NCBI GenBank assembly: GCA_009602725.1 | Contig: WELB01000273.1 | Span: forward strand, 138,435-149,728 | DNA length: 11,294 nucleotides | Source of the DNA: Spirogloea muscicola | Taxonomy: Eukaryota > Streptophyta > Zygnematophyceae > Spirogloeales > Spirogloeaceae | Direction of reading: 5' to 3' | Part shown: piece after piece, positions 5,759-11,294 of the stretch | Numbering within the stretch: the stretch's first letter is position 1 | How the letters are laid out: every line of letters starts with the position of its first letter | Translations under genes and position numbers: made by a program | The notes under the pieces: model-generated | Told to the model about the DNA's origin: nothing | Seen by the model: the letters and a program-made list of their open reading frames with translations, nothing else | The model's database searches: none

Positions 5759-6869
5759 GGGTATGAGGATTGTGATAAGCCAACCAAAGTGAATTGAGCC
5801 GGGAATTCGCAGAGATTGTTCAGGACAAGGAGAGGGAGTCAGCTGCCGGGACCTTGACTAGCCATGAGGGTGGTTGAGGCTGGGGCATGGGTGGCAGACG
5901 GGCGACAAATGTGAATCACTCGTGACAACCGCCCTGCTAACTGAAGGTGGGCAGCATCTCGCTTTCTTTGGCTCCACTTTGGGTGCCTTGTGATACGAGA
6001 ATTAGCTGTGTCAATCACAGCAATGTGCAAACCGGAAGGCAGGCTGATCAGCTTTTCCAGCAAGAGTGGCTGACGTTCCTGTCAGATTCATAGATGCAAG
6101 TTGTCAGACGAACTATGAAGCCAAGCGTGCAAGGACATTATTGAAGATGTTATTGACAAGCATTAGTGACTACAGCCAGAGAGGCCTTGGATTTGAGGGC
6201 AGACAACTCTCATGCTGATACAGGGACCAAGAAGGAACAGTAAATTGGGCTCAACCACAACCCCGACGGAAATAGAGGGACAAATATTTAAGGCTTTCCT
6301 GAGTTGCAGAGTCCCCGCTACGCAGGTGACTCGGTCCACTGCAATGGCAGTACAAATTAGCAAAAAAGATTAATAGCAGTGTCCAGCTTATTATTGCGCC
6401 GAGGATCTGCAGAGGAGGCAAAAAGCGGCGGCGGCAGCGCCGCAGGCGCAGCCCTTGGCCAATCCCCTTCCTCCTCTCAGGCAGCATACAGAGCACAGGG
6501 GACGGAGGGGTGCGGCGTCATGCGAGCACTGCCGTCAGTGCCGGTGCCATGAGCGCAAGCGGCAGCGGCAGCTTCTTGCGGCCAAGTGCACGCTGCTCCC
6601 CAGCGAGGGAGGTGGGGAGGTGTTCCTCAGTGAGCCGCCTCAGCCTCCACCTACCGTCCCACTGTCCTGGATCACATTATGGGATGGGCTTGCTGCTAGG
6701 CGGCCGCTTCGTCCTCAACTAACTGAGAACTTATATACCATAAGATTAGGGGTTCAGGTTTGGGAAAAAGTCTAAGGCCCCCCAAAATGCAGAATCGGGG
6801 AGTAGAGGTGTGCGCCTCAATTGCTCAGCTTATCAAGATGCCGAGCCCGTCACCTCCTCAAGTGCTCTC

Positions 6870-8279
6870 TCAGTGGTGACCACCTTTTGGCCGGTGTGGC
6901 GGAGGAGGTGGCGGCGGCGGGGGCGGCGGTCTGGCAGTGGCGGCCTTGCCGGCCTTGCGGTAGGCGGCATAGTTGTGGCCACCGTGGCATCCGTGACGGG
7001 AGGGGCACCTGGCCTCTCCGAGCAGCCGGGCGAGCCGTGACGCGGTGCCGCCTCGGGCTGCCGGGTCGGCGGCCGCCTCAAGCAGCGCCGCCGCAACCTG
7101 CTGCGGGCTGAGCCGGAACTTGTAGACCTCGGCGTTGAGCAGCGCAGCGGCGGCCACGCGCCCGAGCTTGGCCACGCCGCCGCCGCCCTTGCGCTTGAGC
7201 GCCGCCAGCACCGTCGTGGTGTTGCCGAACGCGGCCGCTGCACCGAGCCCAAAGGCCTCCGACATCCGCGTGCTTGCATCAAACGACTTGGGCCACAGGC
7301 ACAAGTTGTCCGCCCAGAATCTGCAGCACAGCAGGCAAACGATAGAGGCTAACATCAGGATCTCAATTAAGCTCGGCATCAGAGTTGAACTTGGGACATC
7401 ACCTAGGTGGGGCAGTGACGAGAGAAGGAAAGGCAGCAGCCTACGATTTGTGCAACAAGTGCAACAACAGTCTCACGAGCAGATTTAGAAAATAGAATTA
7501 GAAAATAGTGGGGACTCACGCAGCAGAGCAGCCCTCACGGCCGGGGCCCTGGAATGAAGCCACGGGGGGCAGCGGCACAGCCTTGAACGGCAGGGGAGGC
7601 GGCGGCGGCGGCGACGGCGGTGGAGGCGGTGGCTGCACGGCGGCCCTCTGGAGGGCTCGCGGTGGCAGCGGCGGGGGGCTGGCGGAGCCACTAGGCTGAG
7701 CCGGTGGCGGCGGCGAGGAGGGGATGGAGGGAGGTGGGGGGGAGCTGGCCTCAGGAGACGTGGGGGTCGGCGGCGGCGGCAGTGGGAGAAGAGGAGGGGG
7801 GGACGTAGCGACCGGTGCCTGAGGTGAATCGCCAGGCGGCGGCGGGGAGGAGGATGGGATAGAGGCAGGCGAGGGGAGGGAGGGCGGCGGCGAGCCGGCA
7901 TCAGACGATGTGGGGGGCGGCGACGGCGGCGGTGAGAGAGGAGGGGGGGATGGCACGACTGGCGGTGGCACTGGACCCCTCCCTGAGACTAACGGGGGAG
8001 GGAGGGCGCCGCCGGCTGTGTCAGGCGGCGGTGCCAGCACTGGCGGCGGCGGCAGTGGCAGTTGCGGTGGTGGTGAGGCCCCCGCTGCGTCCTTGAGAGT
8101 GGGTGGTGGAGGAGAAAACGAGGCAGCGCCCGACGGCGGCGGCGGCGGCGCGTCAGAAGGAGGAGGGAAGGTCAGCAGCGTGGGCGGGGCTGCCGACGGA
8201 GGCAGCAGCGGCGGCGGCGGCGGCGGCGGCGGCGAGCTGCTGCTCCCGGACCCATCCGGCGGCCCGGCGCTTGCTAGCG
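6870..8279 (-). CDS. Proline-rich wall/matrix-type protein with C-terminal cysteine-bounded domain (5' part missing)
   Basis: Two exons are visible: 8279-7520 and 7320-6870, split by a 199-bp intron with donor GC/GTGAGT and acceptor CTGCAG/A in phase 2. The first exon encodes some 250 residues dominated by SPPP, PPPPP and SSPPPP runs, like hydroxyproline-rich glycoproteins and pherophorin linkers. The junction builds GREGCSAAFWADNLCLWPKS, followed by SFDASTRMSEAFG, FGNTTTVLAAL, LGRVAAAALLNAE, FRLSPQQVAAAL and RLLGEARCP. This is a compact domain between two cysteines of the kind seen at the C-terminus of secreted algal and bacterial proteins that share a (Y/F)W...WP entry and an AALLNA helix. 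A second poly-Pro run and a GGHH end follow, with TGA at 6872-6870. The signal peptide and start lie beyond the n at 8280. Role in the wall or matrix is inference; no enzymatic residues are visible. Confidence 0.7.
8203..8236. repeat. (GGC)n tract
   Basis: About ten consecutive GGC triplets. On the minus strand they encode a poly-Pro run in the proline-rich protein. They end about 45 bp short of the ambiguous base at 8280 and could have hindered assembly there. Confidence 0.85.
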
Positions 8280-8280
8280 N
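8280..8280. other. Ambiguous base, probable collapsed assembly gap
   Basis: A single n separates the antisense proline-rich exon from the last exons of phosphoglucomutase. Both genes are missing their 5' parts exactly here. A true 1-base ambiguity would leave phosphoglucomutase without its first two thirds. Confidence 0.55.
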
Positions 8281-9662
<1,382 letters not shown>

Positions 9663-10395
9663 CATATTCATCTGAGTGGAGGCCTTACCTTCTGATGCTT
9701 CGATATGGTTCTGCAAGCTTGTTGAGAAGCTTTTGCGAGATGATGCCATTGTGGGCAAGCAACGGGCAGATGTTGCATTCAGCTTTGCCTAAGCTTATTC
9801 AATCTTGTTACCGAAGGCCTAGCAGTTTTCCAAGTTGAGTGAATGTTACAACAACGTTTGTCACTGGTTAATCGGTTCAAAGTGTCGCCCCTCATCCAAC
9901 TACTGTTACCTAACTAATGAATCCAGGCAAAGCCACTTGCAATGTCTTGGCCACATGTGTGCTGAAGATGAGGTCGTATCAGCTCACAGCTTACAAGCCT
10001 CCAGTTCGTGGGAGTTGGGGTTCTACGATCAGGTCAATCTAGGTTCAATCTATTATCTGATTCCCTGTGAGCTGAGTGGGTCTTAGAAGATTATCCTGAC
10101 CTGAACCCCCAGACAAGTTGGTGGGGTACTGAGCGGATCTAAAGGCATGCTGGCTCAACAAAAGCACCAGGGACTGCAAGGTGGCGAAGGCAACCCTTCA
10201 TGTGCTTGAGCACGTGCATTCGCTGTGGCGAGCAGCAGCTTATTTGGGTCATGCGTGTGTAGCTCGCGGATATGGGAGGTCAAAATTGAGTAGGGCTCAC
10301 CTTAAGCAAATGTACGCTACAAAAGAGTGGAAGACTTTGCAGAGGGACAGGAGCCAGCACATGCAGCAACATGGCCGACCTTGATGCCACCTCCT
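9663..10395. other. Convergent intergenic region (3' UTRs)
   Basis: This is the 733-bp interval between two converging stop codons. On the minus strand TGTAA, the polyadenylation signal established for Chlamydomonas-type algae, occurs at 9995-9991 and 9850-9846, about 400 and 550 bp after the PYG7-like stop; either would suit that gene. I find no plus-strand TGTAA for phosphoglucomutase. GGTACTGAGCGGATCT at 10126-10141 faintly resembles the second repeat family. No gene or RNA was recognised. Confidence 0.4.
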
Positions 10396-11294
10396 TTACG
10401 AATCAGAGGGGTTGGTGAGGCCAGACAAGCGGGACACTCGATCAGCGACAGTCTGCCGTCGCTGGAGGGCTATGCGGTTGTCTGGCTCGTACTGGAGGAC
10501 CTGGTCATACGCGCGCAATGCTTTCGGCCAATCCTTTTGCCTCTCGAAGGCGTCACCCAGGTTGTTCCATGCTGTCACGTAGGCTGGTTGCAAAGCCACG
10601 GCCTTTTGATACTGCGCGACCGCCTTCTCGTACTTATCCTCGGAGAAGTAGCTGAAGCCAAGGGCATTGTGCACCTGCACAAGGCCGCCACAACGAAGGA
10701 GCTCAACTACCCTGGGACCTGCACAGCCACGTGCAAGGTGCACGGCTGTCCCAAGGGAATGGTCGCGCATGGCAGGCTGGATAGGATGCTCGACCAGGCT
10801 AGCGCTCTGCTCCTGCTTTCACAGCTGCCTTTCCACGCAAGCGAGCCACTCATTTCAGTCTATCTCGGGCCCTAGCGTCCTGCCGCAGCGCTCGTGCAGG
10901 CAAGCGCGTCCTGATCCGAGTGGACGTAGATCGTCACCTGCGCAAGGTCTTGCTCGTCGCCCTCCCACTTGCCGATGGCCTGCTCCAGGTACTTGTTGGC
11001 CATGAGGTAGAATTTCTTGCGCAGCATCACAGCCCCCAGCTCGAAGTACTCCTCGCTGCTGGCCTGCCCGGACCGCACGCGCTCCTGCAGTTCCTTGGCC
11101 GCGTTCTCCAGCTCCCGCCGCAGCAGCACTTGGCGGACGACCAGGAAGCTGGCGGCGCCCAAGATGGCCAGCAGCGCGCCCAGGTACAGCAGCTGCACGC
11201 CCGACTCCAGCGCCGCCGTCGCCTCGGGCCCTGGCCCGGCGGCCTCCGCGGCGCCGGCCGCACCCGGCAGCGCTGCTGCGGCCAGCAGCTCGGC
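10396..11294 (-). CDS. CGL71: PYG7/Ycf37/CGL71-type TPR protein for photosystem I assembly (5' end off window)
   Basis: Exons 11294-10938 and 10674-10396 flank a 263-bp intron (donor CAG/GTGACG, acceptor GTGCAG/GTG, phase 0). They give about 211 residues. An Ala-rich stretch is followed by a membrane helix, [20 protein letters not shown], then [20 protein letters not shown]. Three TPR units follow: [40 protein letters not shown]; and [20 protein letters not shown]. The stop is TAA at 10398-10396. A membrane anchor followed by three TPRs with LRKKFY and TAWNNLGDA is the signature I know from Arabidopsis PYG7, Chlamydomonas CGL71 and cyanobacterial Ycf37, thylakoid factors for photosystem I assembly. 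The plastid transit peptide lies beyond the window. The reading frame is open to 11294 with no start there. The intron falls between the first and second TPR. Confidence 0.88.

Noticed and set aside
6510-6722. Small plus-strand ORF upstream of the proline-rich gene
   Set aside because: It is low in recognisable features, has no homology I can name and no splice or polyadenylation context; probably chance in GC-rich DNA.

Overview
The window looks like nuclear DNA of a green alga (Chlorophyta). It is GC-rich with short GT-AG introns, and its three recognisable host genes are typical of photosynthetic eukaryotes: a proline-rich wall or matrix-type protein, a eukaryotic phosphoglucomutase, and a PYG7/Ycf37/CGL71-type TPR protein for photosystem I assembly. 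I cannot fix the class or genus from sequence alone.

Positions 1 to about 5230 form a repeat-rich block built mainly from wreckage of non-LTR retrotransposons. A degenerate reverse transcriptase (minus strand, about 2576-4102) has intact-looking catalytic motifs but an in-frame amber codon and a frameshift. Around it lie at least seven short copies of one protein C-terminus ending in LTRGY-stop or a variant. The longest copy (about 400-851) reads like the distal part of a restriction-like-endonuclease LINE polyprotein. A stem-loop module, GGGCTGGC-loop-GCCAGCCC with a fixed flank, occurs nine times, and in four cases it lies 68-98 bp after a C-terminal stop or former stop. A second, unrelated repeat of about 100 bp occurs near 1106 and 5125. 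Two head-to-head pairs of these ends (198-851 and the perfect 34-bp palindrome at 4177-4210) point outward.

Positions about 5230 to 6869 hold a CT microsatellite, small repeats and no gene I can name.

Positions 6870-8279 (minus) are the 3' part of a proline-rich protein with a cysteine-bounded C-terminal domain, split by a 199-bp intron. Positions 8297-9662 (plus) are the last five exons of phosphoglucomutase. The two abut at a lone n at 8280, and the first two thirds of phosphoglucomutase are absent, so that n probably stands for an assembly gap. Positions 10396-11294 (minus) are the last two exons of the PYG7-like gene, convergent with phosphoglucomutase and cut by the window edge. The host genes show no operon-like link.
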